Source: Hyphomicrobiales bacterium (lineage in GTDB: Bacteria; Pseudomonadota; Alphaproteobacteria; Rhizobiales; Phreatobacteraceae). Taken from it: DNA of 64,000 nt. The stretch is taken from contig JAFKKV010000039.1 in assembly GCA_017304475.1 (NCBI GenBank), positions 1 to 64,000 of the forward strand. Reading direction: 5' to 3'. Shown one piece after another: positions 25,183 through 32,946 of the stretch. The translations under genes and the position numbers were made by a program. How positions within the stretch are numbered: position 1 is the stretch's first letter; every line of letters begins with the position of its first letter. Under the pieces are notes generated by a model, which was given only the letters and a program-made list of their open reading frames with translations, was not told the DNA's origin and did not search any database.

Positions 25183-26367
25183 ATGACATTCCAGACCGTC
25201 CCGCATTTCGATCGCATCGGCGAGGAAAACGCCTTCGCCGTGCTGGCGCGCGCCACGGCGCTGATGCGCGCGGGCAAGGACGTCATCAATCTCGGCATCG
25301 GCCAGCCGGATTTCGCCACGCCCGGCAATATCACCGAGGCCGCCATCAAGGCGATCCGCGACGGCCATCACGGCTATACCCCGGCCAACGGCATCCTGCC
25401 GCTGCGCGAGGCGGTGGCCGCCGATCTCGACCGCCGCTTCAAGGTCGAGGTCTCGCCCGAGGAGGTGATGATCGTGCCCGGCGGCAAGGTCACCATGTAT
25501 ATGGCGATCCTGATGTTCGGCGAGCCGGGCGCCGAGATCCTCTATCCGGATCCGGGCTTTCCGATCTACCGCTCGATGATCGAATATACCGGGGCGACCC
25601 CGATCCCCGTGCCGATCCGCGAAGAGAACGGCTTTGCCTTCTCGGCCGAGGAATTGCTGTCACTGATCACCCCGAAGACCCGGCTGGTCATCGTCAATTC
25701 ACCGGCCAATCCAACCGGCGGCGTCACGCCGAAAGCCGAGATCGACAAGCTGGTGAAGGGTCTCGAAAAATGGCCCGACGTCGCCCTGCTGTCGGACGAG
25801 ATCTACGACCAGATGGTCTATGACGGCGAGGAGCATGTCTGCCTCCTGTCCTATCCGTCGATCCGCGACCGGACCATCCTGCTCAACGGCTGGTCGAAGA
25901 CCTATGCCATGACCGGCTGGCGGCTCGGCTATTCGATCTGGCCGGGCAAGCTCTACGAATATGCCCGCAAGCTGGCGGTCAATTCGTTCTCCTGCGTCAA
26001 TGCGCCGGCCCAATATGCCGCGCTGGAAGCCCTGACCGGCCCGCAGAACGAAGTCGGCAAAATGGTTGCCGAATTCGACACCAGGCGAAAGCTGGTGGTC
26101 GAGGGCCTGAACGGCCTGCCCGGCGTTTCCTGCATCGTGCCGAAGGGCGCCTTCTATGCCTTTCCGAACGTCTCGAAGACCGGCTGGAAGGCCAAGCCGC
26201 TGGCCTCCGCGCTGCTCGAGGATGCCGGCGTCGCCACCATTGGCGGCCCCGATTTCGGCGTATTCGGCGAGGGATATATCCGCCTCAGCTATGCCAATTC
26301 GGCCGAGAACATTCTCAGGGCCCTCGACCGGATGAAGGCTTTCCTGGAGCGGCGAAACGCTCCCTGA
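25183..26367 (+). CDS. PLP-dependent class I/II aminotransferase
   Basis: 394 residues from ATG 25183 (GAGGA eight bases upstream). Fold-type I features: INLGIGQPDFATPGNI, GYTPANGILPLREAVA, PGGKVTMYMAILMF, NSPANPTGGV (Asn for PLP), LLSDEIYDQMVYDG (Asp), NGWSKTYAMTGWRLGY with the Schiff-base Lys, and GEGYIRLSYANS with the carboxylate-binding Arg. Close to aspartate/aromatic aminotransferases (AspC/AAT-I gamma type). Substrate undetermined. It lies between the RNA ligase and an LprI-like gene, with a 13-bp gap to the latter. Confidence 0.9.
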   Translation: MTFQTVPHFDRIGEENAFAVLARATALMRAGKDVINLGIGQPDFATPGNITEAAIKAIRDGHHGYTPANGILPLREAVAADLDRRFKVEVSPEEVMIVPGGKVTMYMAILMFGEPGAEILYPDPGFPIYRSMIEYTGATPIPVPIREENGFAFSAEELLSLITPKTRLVIVNSPANPTGGVTPKAEIDKLVKGLEKWPDVALLSDEIYDQMVYDGEEHVCLLSYPSIRDRTILLNGWSKTYAMTGWRLGYSIWPGKLYEYARKLAVNSFSCVNAPAQYAALEALTGPQNEVGKMVAEFDTRRKLVVEGLNGLPGVSCIVPKGAFYAFPNVSKTGWKAKPLASALLEDAGVATIGGPDFGVFGEGYIRLSYANSAENILRALDRMKAFLERRNAP

Positions 26368-26380
26368 CGAGGAGTGCATC

Positions 26381-26788
26381 ATGACGACATGGCGTTTCGC
26401 GCTGGTTCTCGGCCTCGTGGCGGCGGCGCCCGGTGGCGCCCACGCCCAGGAACAGGGCGATCCCTGTGCCAGCGCGAGCGCCAATGTCGCGATCGGCGCC
26501 TGTTACGCCCGCGAACTGACCAATACCAACAACGCGATCGAGACTAGGCTCCGCGAGCGCCTGGCGGAGATCGACCGCAACACCAACGTGCCGGCGGCCG
26601 AGCGCGAGAAATGGAAGCGCGCCGTCCGGGCCGCCCAGCAGGCCTTCGTCACCTATCGGCAGAACGAATGCGCGACCCAGACCTTCGAAATGTGGGGCGG
26701 CTCGGGCGCCGCCATCGCCGAGGCCAAATGCGCCTATGACATGGGGCAGGACCGCCTCAGGCAGATCAATCCGAACCCGGCGGATTGA
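26381..26788 (+). CDS. Lysozyme-inhibitor LprI / DUF1311 family protein
   Basis: 135 residues, AGGAG six bases before ATG. Signal peptide to about residue 22 (GGAHAQ). The mature part is a short helical domain with the DUF1311/LprI pattern: four cysteines (DPCASA, GACYARE, NECATQ, AKCAYD), WKRAVRAAQQAFVTYRQNEC and YDMGQDRLRQ. LprI-type proteins are periplasmic or lipoproteins; Mycobacterium LprI inhibits lysozyme, but most bacterial members are uncharacterised. It ends 3 bp from the convergent ATPase gene. Confidence 0.85.
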   Translation: MTTWRFALVLGLVAAAPGGAHAQEQGDPCASASANVAIGACYARELTNTNNAIETRLRERLAEIDRNTNVPAAEREKWKRAVRAAQQAFVTYRQNECATQTFEMWGGSGAAIAEAKCAYDMGQDRLRQINPNPAD

Positions 26789-26791
26789 GGG

Positions 26792-27613
26792 TCACTCATC
26801 GGCCAGGATCGTGTCGAGAAACCGCGACGGATCGTTCAGGAAGCGGCGCGTGACCTGGACATGTTCCAGCTCCTCATAACCGACCTCGCGTGGCCCGTTC
26901 TCGCCGAACTCGTAGATGGTCGCCTGCGGATAGGCGAGCAGGATCGGCGCATGGGTCGCGATGATGAACTGGCAGCCCTTGCCCGTCAGCTCGTGGAGCC
27001 GGCGAAGGAAGCGCAATTGCCTTGATGGCGACAGCGCCGCCTCCGGTTCGTCGAGCAGGTAGATGCCATTGGCGCGGAAGCGGTGCTCCATCAGCGCCAT
27101 GAAGCTCTCGCCATGGGACTGCTCGTGCAGCGACACCCCGCCATAGGCATTGAGCGGGTTCGGCCTCGGCCCGGCCTCGGCGGCCGCCCGGTCCATGATG
27201 GAGGCGAAATTGAAGAAGCTCTCGGCGCGCAGGAAAAAGCCTTCCTTGACGATGCGCCGGGTGCGCTCCAGGTGCACGAAGCGATGGAGCTGCGAATGCG
27301 CGGGATAGCTTGCCGACTTCGCCTGCAGCGATCCGCCTTCGGCACGAAAGCCGAGCGCCATGGCGACAGCCTCGAGCAGGGTCGACTTGCCCGAGCCGTT
27401 CTCGCCGACGAAAAACGTCACCTTCGGATGAAAGCTGAGACCGGCGGTCTGGCGGACCGAATCGAGATTGAACGGATAGACGTCGTCGTCCCAGCCATCG
27501 GCATGGTCGAGCCGCGCCCGGAACAGGATCTGCGGGTCGCGCCAGAGCCGCTCCAGCTCGGCATCCTCGTCCTCGTCATAGGGCCTTTGCCGGCCGCGCC
27601 GGTCGTTCGCCAT
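26792..27613 (-). CDS. AAA/ABC-type ATPase of the AAA15 (COG3910-like) group
   Basis: 273 residues from ATG 27613 (GGAGG five bases upstream). Walker A GENGSGKST at about residue 70, a signature-like QSHGESF (~165), Walker B IYLLDEPEAALSP (~188) and a switch His in IIATHAPILLA. No membrane segments or substrate domain, so this is a soluble SMC/RecF-like ATPase rather than a transporter. An acidic N-terminal tail (DEDEDAELE) is unusual. Single-gene members of this group are widespread and unassigned; no nuclease partner of an OLD- or Gabija-like defence system is adjacent. Confidence 0.82.
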   Translation of the reverse strand: MANDRRGRQRPYDEDEDAELERLWRDPQILFRARLDHADGWDDDVYPFNLDSVRQTAGLSFHPKVTFFVGENGSGKSTLLEAVAMALGFRAEGGSLQAKSASYPAHSQLHRFVHLERTRRIVKEGFFLRAESFFNFASIMDRAAAEAGPRPNPLNAYGGVSLHEQSHGESFMALMEHRFRANGIYLLDEPEAALSPSRQLRFLRRLHELTGKGCQFIIATHAPILLAYPQATIYEFGENGPREVGYEELEHVQVTRRFLNDPSRFLDTILADE

Positions 27614-27693
27614 GGAGCCTCCAGCCCGCACCTCTCGCCGAAGCGTCTTATACACCGCTTCGGTTCGGGGCAGGCAGGCCCGGCGCGCCGGCG

Positions 27694-28191
27694 TCAGCGT
27701 CCACCGAGCAGCATCACGCCCCAGGCGGCCAGGAAGGGCAGCGGCAGCGAGGCCACCACGCGCAGCCACACGACGCGCGCCGGCATGACCGGCAGTTCCC
27801 AGACGAACAGCCGCTGCACCGCGAACAGGGCCCAGGCGGTGGCGTAGGCGACCACCGGAACGAGACCGGCACCGCTCTTCAGCGCGGTCGAGCCGATCGC
27901 GAAACCGACCACCGGCCCGCCCGGTGTCAGCGCACCGGCGACGGTTGCCAGCAGCAGCCCGCCAATGCCCGATTCCGGACCGAGCCAGGAGCGGACGAGA
28001 TCGGGCGGCAGCAGGGCCGCCAGAAAGCCCGAGCCTATGACGCCGATGGCGAGCCGCGGCAGCAGGTGCAGGAAATCGAAAGTGCCGCTCTTCAAGCCGG
28101 CTTTCAGGACATCCTCGCCACGCCGCCAGGCGATCCAGACCAGCAGGACGACGATGATCCAGAGCGCGACCGACAGAAGGAAGACGATCAC
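27694..28191 (-). CDS. Half-size permease, C-terminal-like half of an UPF0718/ArsP-type transporter
   Basis: 165 residues, about five transmembrane helices. It contains the paired motif seen in this family: a helix-breaking ALTPGGPVVGFAIGSTALKSGAG preceded by a loop, and VAYATAWALFAVQRLF. GTG 28191 overlaps the preceding stop (28188-28191), so it is translationally coupled to its homologous partner. Full-length UPF0718/ArsP permeases contain two such repeats in one chain; here they are separate proteins likely forming a heterodimer. ArsP exports organoarsenicals, but the substrate here is unknown and no ars genes are nearby. Confidence 0.72.
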   Translation of the reverse strand: MIVFLLSVALWIIVVLLVWIAWRRGEDVLKAGLKSGTFDFLHLLPRLAIGVIGSGFLAALLPPDLVRSWLGPESGIGGLLLATVAGALTPGGPVVGFAIGSTALKSGAGLVPVVAYATAWALFAVQRLFVWELPVMPARVVWLRVVASLPLPFLAAWGVMLLGGR

Positions 28192-28805
28192 GCGCGCGGC
28201 CCTCCGGGCACGAGTTTCGCCAGCAGATGGGCGCCGAGCCCGGCAAGGATCGGCAAAGGCAGCGAGGCGAGGGTGCGCAGGAGGACGAAGTCGATGCCGA
28301 AGAAGGGCACCTCCCAGATCACCGCGCGGTTCAGCCCGATCAACGTCCAGCTGGTGACGAAGGCGACCGCCGGCCCGACGCCGGCGCCGATCGCCAGGAA
28401 GGCGCCGGCAAGCGGATAGATCGTGAAGGGACCGCCAGGCAGGATCGCGCCGATGGCGGTGGCGATGATCAGCCCTGTCAGGCCGGAATCGCCGCCGACC
28501 CAGCGCGACACCACTTCGCGCGGCAGCAGCAATTGCACGAAGGCGCCGATCAGGCAGCCCGCCAGCACCTTGGGCAGGATCTCGACGAACAGCCAGGCAT
28601 CTTCGGCGAAGATCTCGATAAGTCCGTGCGCGCCTTCGCGCCGATAGACGAAGAACGCGCCGGTCAGCACCAGCGCGAGCACGACCAGGGTCGAGACATC
28701 GACGATCTTGCGGGATTTTTTCGGGGGATCGGAGGAGGACAAAGAGGCTGGCCGGGCATGAGGCGGGCGGGCCCGAAAGCCCGTCCGCACCCTAGCCAGC
28801 CGCAC
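28188..28805 (-). CDS. Half-size permease, N-terminal-like half of an UPF0718/ArsP-type transporter
   Basis: 205 residues in the longest form, from GTG 28805; the first ~35 residues are Arg/Pro/Ser-rich and the start could be later. About five transmembrane helices follow, with AILPGGPFTIYPLAGAFLA and VAFVTSWTLIGLNRAVIWEV, which align by eye with ALTPGGPVVGF and ATAWALFAVQRLFVWEL of the downstream gene. The two genes are diverged paralogues. A basic segment PPKKSRK just before the first helix fits a cytoplasmic N-terminus. Confidence 0.7.
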   Translation of the reverse strand: MRLARVRTGFRARPPHARPASLSSSDPPKKSRKIVDVSTLVVLALVLTGAFFVYRREGAHGLIEIFAEDAWLFVEILPKVLAGCLIGAFVQLLLPREVVSRWVGGDSGLTGLIIATAIGAILPGGPFTIYPLAGAFLAIGAGVGPAVAFVTSWTLIGLNRAVIWEVPFFGIDFVLLRTLASLPLPILAGLGAHLLAKLVPGGPRA

Positions 28806-28882
28806 GCCGACCGCAAGACACAGCTTGCGGAGCAGCCCTGCATTGAGGACCCGCGGTCCCGGTCAGGCAGGCCCGCCGGCGA

Positions 28883-29938
28883 TCACCCCGCGGTGCGCGC
28901 CGCCTTGGCTTCCGCCGCCGCCTGGTCGAGATGGGCGACCAGTTGCGGATCCAGGCCGAGAGCGGAGGCGAAGTCCTGCAGGAATTTGTCCTCCGCGGGA
29001 TTGTCCACGGTCATGCCGAGATGGGCGGCGAGATAGGCCTGGGCCTTCATTTCATCGGTCGTGCAGGACGCCGCGATCATCCGGATACTCAAGGGCGCCG
29101 CCAGGACGCCGTCCAGATAGGACTTCTCGGCGGTGCCGAGCCCCAGCGAATCGAGCTGGCCGACGATCATCGCCCGCTCGTCCGGGCTCAGTTCGCCATC
29201 GGCATAGGCGCCGGCGACCATCGAGCGCAGCAGAATGGCCGCCGTCTCGTCGACCGTCCCGGCCGCGTCCGAAAAGCCTTGCGGCGCCTTGCCGAGGCCG
29301 AGAATGGCGCTGACATCGTCGATCGTGCTCTGCACCACCGGCTTGCCCTGCTGGAAATTGCGCAGCGCCACATAGGCGAGACCGCCAATGGCGGCGAGGC
29401 CGCCGAGACGGGCCGCATGGCCGGCGATCTGGCGACCGGCCCCGGTGCCGAGTAGAATGCCGGCAAGCGTGCCGGCGCCCGCGACGCCGGCGAAACCGCC
29501 GGTATTGGCCTGCAACCTCTCTGCCTGCTCCTTCAGGAAGCCGCCGAGATTGCCTTCGGCCTGCGCCTTCTGCAGCCCGCTCGCCAGGTCGCCGAAGATG
29601 TTGCCCGCCTGGCTCTGCACGTTGCTGGCGCCCGACTGGGCCGCATTGGCCAGCCCGCCGAGCAATCCACCGAGGCCGCCGAGACCCGCAAGCCCACCCG
29701 CGAGACCACCGGGAGCACCGCCCTGCGCGCCGGGAGCCGGGGCGCCCGCCTGGCCCTGTGCGCCCTGCAGCGCCCGGGTCAATTGTTCGAGCAGCGAACC
29801 GCCTTGAGCCGAGGCCGCCTGGCCTGCCTGGCCGGCCTGCCCCGCCATGCCCGCGAGCTGGCCGAGCAATCCGCCCGCGCCACCCGGCTGGGTGCCGCCC
29901 GACAGCATGGAGGTGAGAATCTTGGAAATATCAGTCAC
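28883..29938 (-). CDS. DUF533 / TerB-like membrane protein
   Basis: 351 residues from GTG 29938 (GGGAGAAG five bases upstream). Residues ~12-110 are Gly/Ala/Gln-rich and low in complexity (GQAGQAGQAASAQGG, GGLAGLGGLGGLLGG). A hydrophobic stretch at ~160-200 is followed by the DUF533 C-terminal domain with AILLRSMVAGAYADGELSPD and AEKSYLDGVLAAP, the acidic TerB-like metal-binding pattern also seen in YebE. Members are inner-membrane proteins of unknown function, some induced by stress. Monocistronic, transcribed away from the following KDPG aldolase gene. Confidence 0.85.
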   Translation of the reverse strand: MTDISKILTSMLSGGTQPGGAGGLLGQLAGMAGQAGQAGQAASAQGGSLLEQLTRALQGAQGQAGAPAPGAQGGAPGGLAGGLAGLGGLGGLLGGLANAAQSGASNVQSQAGNIFGDLASGLQKAQAEGNLGGFLKEQAERLQANTGGFAGVAGAGTLAGILLGTGAGRQIAGHAARLGGLAAIGGLAYVALRNFQQGKPVVQSTIDDVSAILGLGKAPQGFSDAAGTVDETAAILLRSMVAGAYADGELSPDERAMIVGQLDSLGLGTAEKSYLDGVLAAPLSIRMIAASCTTDEMKAQAYLAAHLGMTVDNPAEDKFLQDFASALGLDPQLVAHLDQAAAEAKAARTAG

Positions 29939-30024
29939 GTGACTTCTCCCTGAATGCCTATCCCGGGGCACATGATGGCATGCAACCCGAATGCAGCAAG
30001 AGGGAGAACTACGCCGGTTTCGTG

Positions 30025-30657
30025 TCAGGCGCGCAAAGCACTTGCCGCCCGGGCCAAAGCCTCGATGCGCGCGAAGTCGCCCGCAGCGATGGCGTCGTCC
30101 GGCACCACCCAGGATCCGCCGACCGCGCCGACATTGGCGAGCGCCAGATAGGACGGCGCCTTGGCGGCGTCGATGCCGCCGGTCGGGCAGAAGGCCAGGC
30201 CCGGCAGCGGCCCGCCGAGGCTCTTGAGGAAGGCCACGCCGCCTGATGGTTCGGCCGGGAAGAATTTCAGGCAGGTAAAGCCGCGGGCCGCCAGCGCCAT
30301 GGCCTCGCTCACCGTGGCGCAGCCGGGCAGAACCGGCACGCCGGAAGCCGCCAGCGCCTCGGCCAGTTCAGGCGGCGTACCGGGCGAGACCAGGAACTGC
30401 GACCCGGCGCTCACCGCCCGCCCGATATCCTCGGGCCGGGTGATGGTGCCGGCCCCGACGATCGCCTCGGGCACGCCGGCGCGCATGGCGGCGATGGCGT
30501 CGAGCGCCTGCGGCGTGCGCAATGTCACCTCGAGCACGCTCAAGCCGCCTGCCGCCAGGGCGCGGGCGAGCGGCACGGCGATCGCCACATCCTTGATGGT
30601 GAGCACCGGAATGACCGGGCTGATGGCAAGCAACGGGCGGGCGTCGACAATGGACAT
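30025..30657 (-). CDS. eda: 2-dehydro-3-deoxy-phosphogluconate (KDPG) aldolase
   Basis: 210 residues from ATG 30657. Class I aldolase signatures: PVIPVLTIKD, LSVLEVTLRTPQALDAI with the catalytic Glu, AGTITRPEDI, LVSPGTPPEL, LPGCATVSEAMALA and TCLKFFPAEPSGG with the Schiff-base Lys. It splits KDPG to pyruvate and glyceraldehyde-3-phosphate in the Entner-Doudoroff pathway, and often also handles KDPGal or 4-hydroxy-2-oxoglutarate. Edd and Zwf are not in the window, so it is detached from the usual ED operon. Confidence 0.92.
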   Translation of the reverse strand: MSIVDARPLLAISPVIPVLTIKDVAIAVPLARALAAGGLSVLEVTLRTPQALDAIAAMRAGVPEAIVGAGTITRPEDIGRAVSAGSQFLVSPGTPPELAEALAASGVPVLPGCATVSEAMALAARGFTCLKFFPAEPSGGVAFLKSLGGPLPGLAFCPTGGIDAAKAPSYLALANVGAVGGSWVVPDDAIAAGDFARIEALARAASALRA

Positions 30658-30750
30658 GGGCGATCTCGCGGAGGAACCGGACACGACTAGCACCAGCCGC
30701 GCGCCGCGTCCTGCGGGAAAATGCCGGCCGGAACGGTGCCCGGCAAGGCC

Positions 30751-31113
30751 TCAGCCACGCAGCGGCGCCGGGTCGTAGAAGAAGCGCTCGCGAACGATCT
30801 TGTCGCCGCGCCAGAGCTGCAGCGCCAGCTCGTCGAGCCGGCGGGTCACGCCATCGGCTCCGGTCATGTCGAACACCCAGTTGATCGCGACATGGTCGCC
30901 ATCGACCAGGAAGGTCGTCACCTTGTGCGTGTGCACGCGGGTGCGCTTCAGAACGGCGGCCTCATGCGCCACCAGCAGGTCGCGCCCGACCCGCGGCGCG
31001 GCGGTGTTCTCCTGCATCGACGCATCCTCGGCATAAAATTGCTCGATGGCGCGGACATGGTCATTGGCTTCCACCATGGCGATGAAGGCCTCGATGGTTT
31101 CGCGGCTGGGCAT
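30751..31113 (-). CDS. SnoaL / nuclear transport factor 2-like protein
   Basis: 120 residues; a single cone-shaped NTF2 fold is suggested by an N-terminal helix (SRETIEAFIAMVEANDHVRA), EQFYAEDASMQENTAAPR, and long strands VTTFLVDGDHVAINWVFDM and RLDELALQLWRGDKIVRERF. Family members are small hydrolases, isomerases or binding proteins. The Asp and Arg/His positions do not tell the activity. It may share a transcript with eda, 93 bp away. Confidence 0.75.
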   Translation of the reverse strand: MPSRETIEAFIAMVEANDHVRAIEQFYAEDASMQENTAAPRVGRDLLVAHEAAVLKRTRVHTHKVTTFLVDGDHVAINWVFDMTGADGVTRRLDELALQLWRGDKIVRERFFYDPAPLRG

Positions 31114-31209
31114 GGGTCGGGTCCTCGGCGTGTCGCTCCGCCGGCGAGCCTCGCCGATCCCAGGCCTCGCCGTATATCGGGAACGACGCGGACTGGCGGC
31201 ATCCCGCTC

Positions 31210-31689
31210 TCAGCGCGACAGCGGCAGGCGCGGATCGTCCTTCAGCGTCTCCAGCACGATGGACGAGCGCACCCGCGCCACGCTTTCATGCGGCAGCAGC
31301 ACCTCGTTGACCAAAGCCGAGAGCGATTTCAGGTCGCGCACCACCAGCTTCAGGAGATAATCGGCATCCCCGGTCATGGCATGCGCCTCCTGGACCTCCG
31401 GCATGGCCCGGACCAGGTCGCCGAAGCGCTTGGCGTTCAGTCCGGAATGGGTGGCGAGCGACACGAAGATGAAGACGGTGACGCCGAAACCGAGGCGCGT
31501 CGCGTCGAGATCGGCGCGGTAGCGCCGGATCAGGCCGGTCTCCTCGAGCCGCTGGCGCCGCCGCGACACCTGGGAAGGCGACAGCCGCACGAGATCGGCG
31601 AGCTGCTGGTTGGTTCGTGCGCCGTCGGCCTGCAAAGCGTCGAGCAGGCGCAGATCAAAGCCGTCAATCTCGACAGAAGCACTCATCAT
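31210..31689 (-). CDS. Lrp/AsnC family transcriptional regulator, divergent from hppD
   Basis: 159 residues with an N-terminal winged HTH (LDALQADGARTNQQLADL, VRLSPSQVSRRRQRLEETGL) and a C-terminal RAM domain (FIFVSLATHSG, EVQEAHAMTGDADYLLKLVV) that senses amino acids and oligomerises. Divergent transcription across 118 bp from 4-hydroxyphenylpyruvate dioxygenase suggests that it controls tyrosine catabolism, probably with tyrosine, phenylalanine or a keto acid as effector. Two tandem ATGs at the start (31689 and 31686). Confidence 0.9.
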   Translation of the reverse strand: MMSASVEIDGFDLRLLDALQADGARTNQQLADLVRLSPSQVSRRRQRLEETGLIRRYRADLDATRLGFGVTVFIFVSLATHSGLNAKRFGDLVRAMPEVQEAHAMTGDADYLLKLVVRDLKSLSALVNEVLLPHESVARVRSSIVLETLKDDPRLPLSR

Positions 31690-31702
31690 TGGCCAGATTA
31701 GC

Positions 31703-31719
31703 GCATGTTTCGTGCATGT
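31703..31719. promoter_or_regulatory. Candidate Lrp-family operator between the regulator and hppD
   Basis: GCATGT occurs twice, at 31703-31708 and 31714-31719, 11 bp apart (one helical turn), just upstream of the regulator start. Helically phased repeats in a divergent spacer are typical of Lrp/AsnC binding sites. Not tested against other genomes. Confidence 0.35.
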
Positions 31720-31807
31720 CGAGGGCGCTTCTCGCCGCGCTTTTCACACTCCTTGCGCCGGATCTCGACGACACTGGCCTCATCGCACTTCCGCACAGGA
31801 GACCGCC

Positions 31808-32938
31808 ATGGGCCCGTTCCCGCACGATGCGCCGCCTTCCGCCATCACCGAGCAGAACCCGATGGGGACCGACGGCTTCGAATTCGTCGAATTCGCCCAT
31901 CCGGACCCCGCCGAACTCGGCCGCGTGCTGGAGCTGATGGGTTTCAAGGCGGTGGCGAAACACCGGTCCAAGAATGTCACGCTCTATCGCCAGGGCGACG
32001 TCAATTACGTCGTCAATGCCGAACCGGATTCCTTTGCCCAGGCCTTCGCCGCCGAGCACGGCCCCTGCGCCTGCGCCATGGCCTTCCGTGTCCAGGACGC
32101 CAAATATGCCTATGAGCTGGCGCTGTCGCTCGGCGCGGAGCCGCATGTCGGCAAGGTCGGGCCGATGGAGCTCGCCATTCCCGCCATCAAGGGCATTGGC
32201 GGCTCGCTGCTCTATTTCGTCGACCGCTACGGCGACAAGGGCTCGATCTGGGATGTCGACTTCGTCTGGACCGGCGAGCGCGATCCGCATCCGGAGGCCG
32301 CCGGCCTCTATTATCTCGACCACCTCACCCACAACGTCCACCGCGGCCGCATGGACCATTGGGCCGGCTGGTACGAGAAGCTGTTCAATTTCCGCGAGAT
32401 CCGCTTCTTCAACATCGAGGGCAAGCTGACCGGGCTGATTTCGCGGGCGCTCACCAGCCCTTGCGGCAAGATCCGCATACCCATCAACGAAAGCCTCGAC
32501 GACAAGAGCCAGATCGAGGAATATCTCAAGCAATACAAGGGCGAAGGCATTCAGCACATCGCCTGCGGCTCACGCGATATCTATGCCACCGTCGAGGCGC
32601 TGCGCACCAACGGCCTGCCCTTCATGCCCTCGCCGCCGCCGACCTATTACGAGAAGGTCGATGCCCGCGTGCCCGGCCATGGCGAAGATGTCGCCCGCAT
32701 GCAGAAAAACGGCGTGCTGATCGACGGCGAAGGCGCCGTGGCGGTCGGCGACAAGGAAGGCCGCATGTCGCGCGTGCTGCTGCAGATCTTCTCCGGCACG
32801 GTGCTCGGCCCGATCTTTTTCGAATTCATCCAGCGCAAGGGCGATGACGGTTTCGGCGAAGGTAATTTCCGCGCTTTGTTCGAATCGATCGAGGAAGATC
32901 AGATCCGCCGCGGCGTGATCGGCGGCAAGGCCGCCTGA
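31808..32938 (+). CDS. hppD: 4-hydroxyphenylpyruvate dioxygenase
   Basis: 376 residues from ATG 31808, AGGAGA six bases upstream; the long frame to 31610 is antiphase to the regulator. Two vicinal-oxygen-chelate domains carry the iron ligands in LDHLTHNVHRGRM (His), GIQHIACGSRD (His) and FFEFIQRKGDDGFGEGNF (Glu), the last being the HPPD signature. The enzyme converts 4-hydroxyphenylpyruvate plus O2 to homogentisate in tyrosine degradation. Homogentisate dioxygenase and the downstream hydrolase genes are not in the window. Its stop nearly meets the convergent membrane-protein gene. Confidence 0.96.
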   Translation: MGPFPHDAPPSAITEQNPMGTDGFEFVEFAHPDPAELGRVLELMGFKAVAKHRSKNVTLYRQGDVNYVVNAEPDSFAQAFAAEHGPCACAMAFRVQDAKYAYELALSLGAEPHVGKVGPMELAIPAIKGIGGSLLYFVDRYGDKGSIWDVDFVWTGERDPHPEAAGLYYLDHLTHNVHRGRMDHWAGWYEKLFNFREIRFFNIEGKLTGLISRALTSPCGKIRIPINESLDDKSQIEEYLKQYKGEGIQHIACGSRDIYATVEALRTNGLPFMPSPPPTYYEKVDARVPGHGEDVARMQKNGVLIDGEGAVAVGDKEGRMSRVLLQIFSGTVLGPIFFEFIQRKGDDGFGEGNFRALFESIEEDQIRRGVIGGKAA

Positions 32939-32946
32939 GCCGGCGC

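Noticed and set aside
26792..27613. Gabija/OLD-type defence ATPase
   Set aside because: No TOPRIM domain in the protein and no nuclease or helicase partner beside it.
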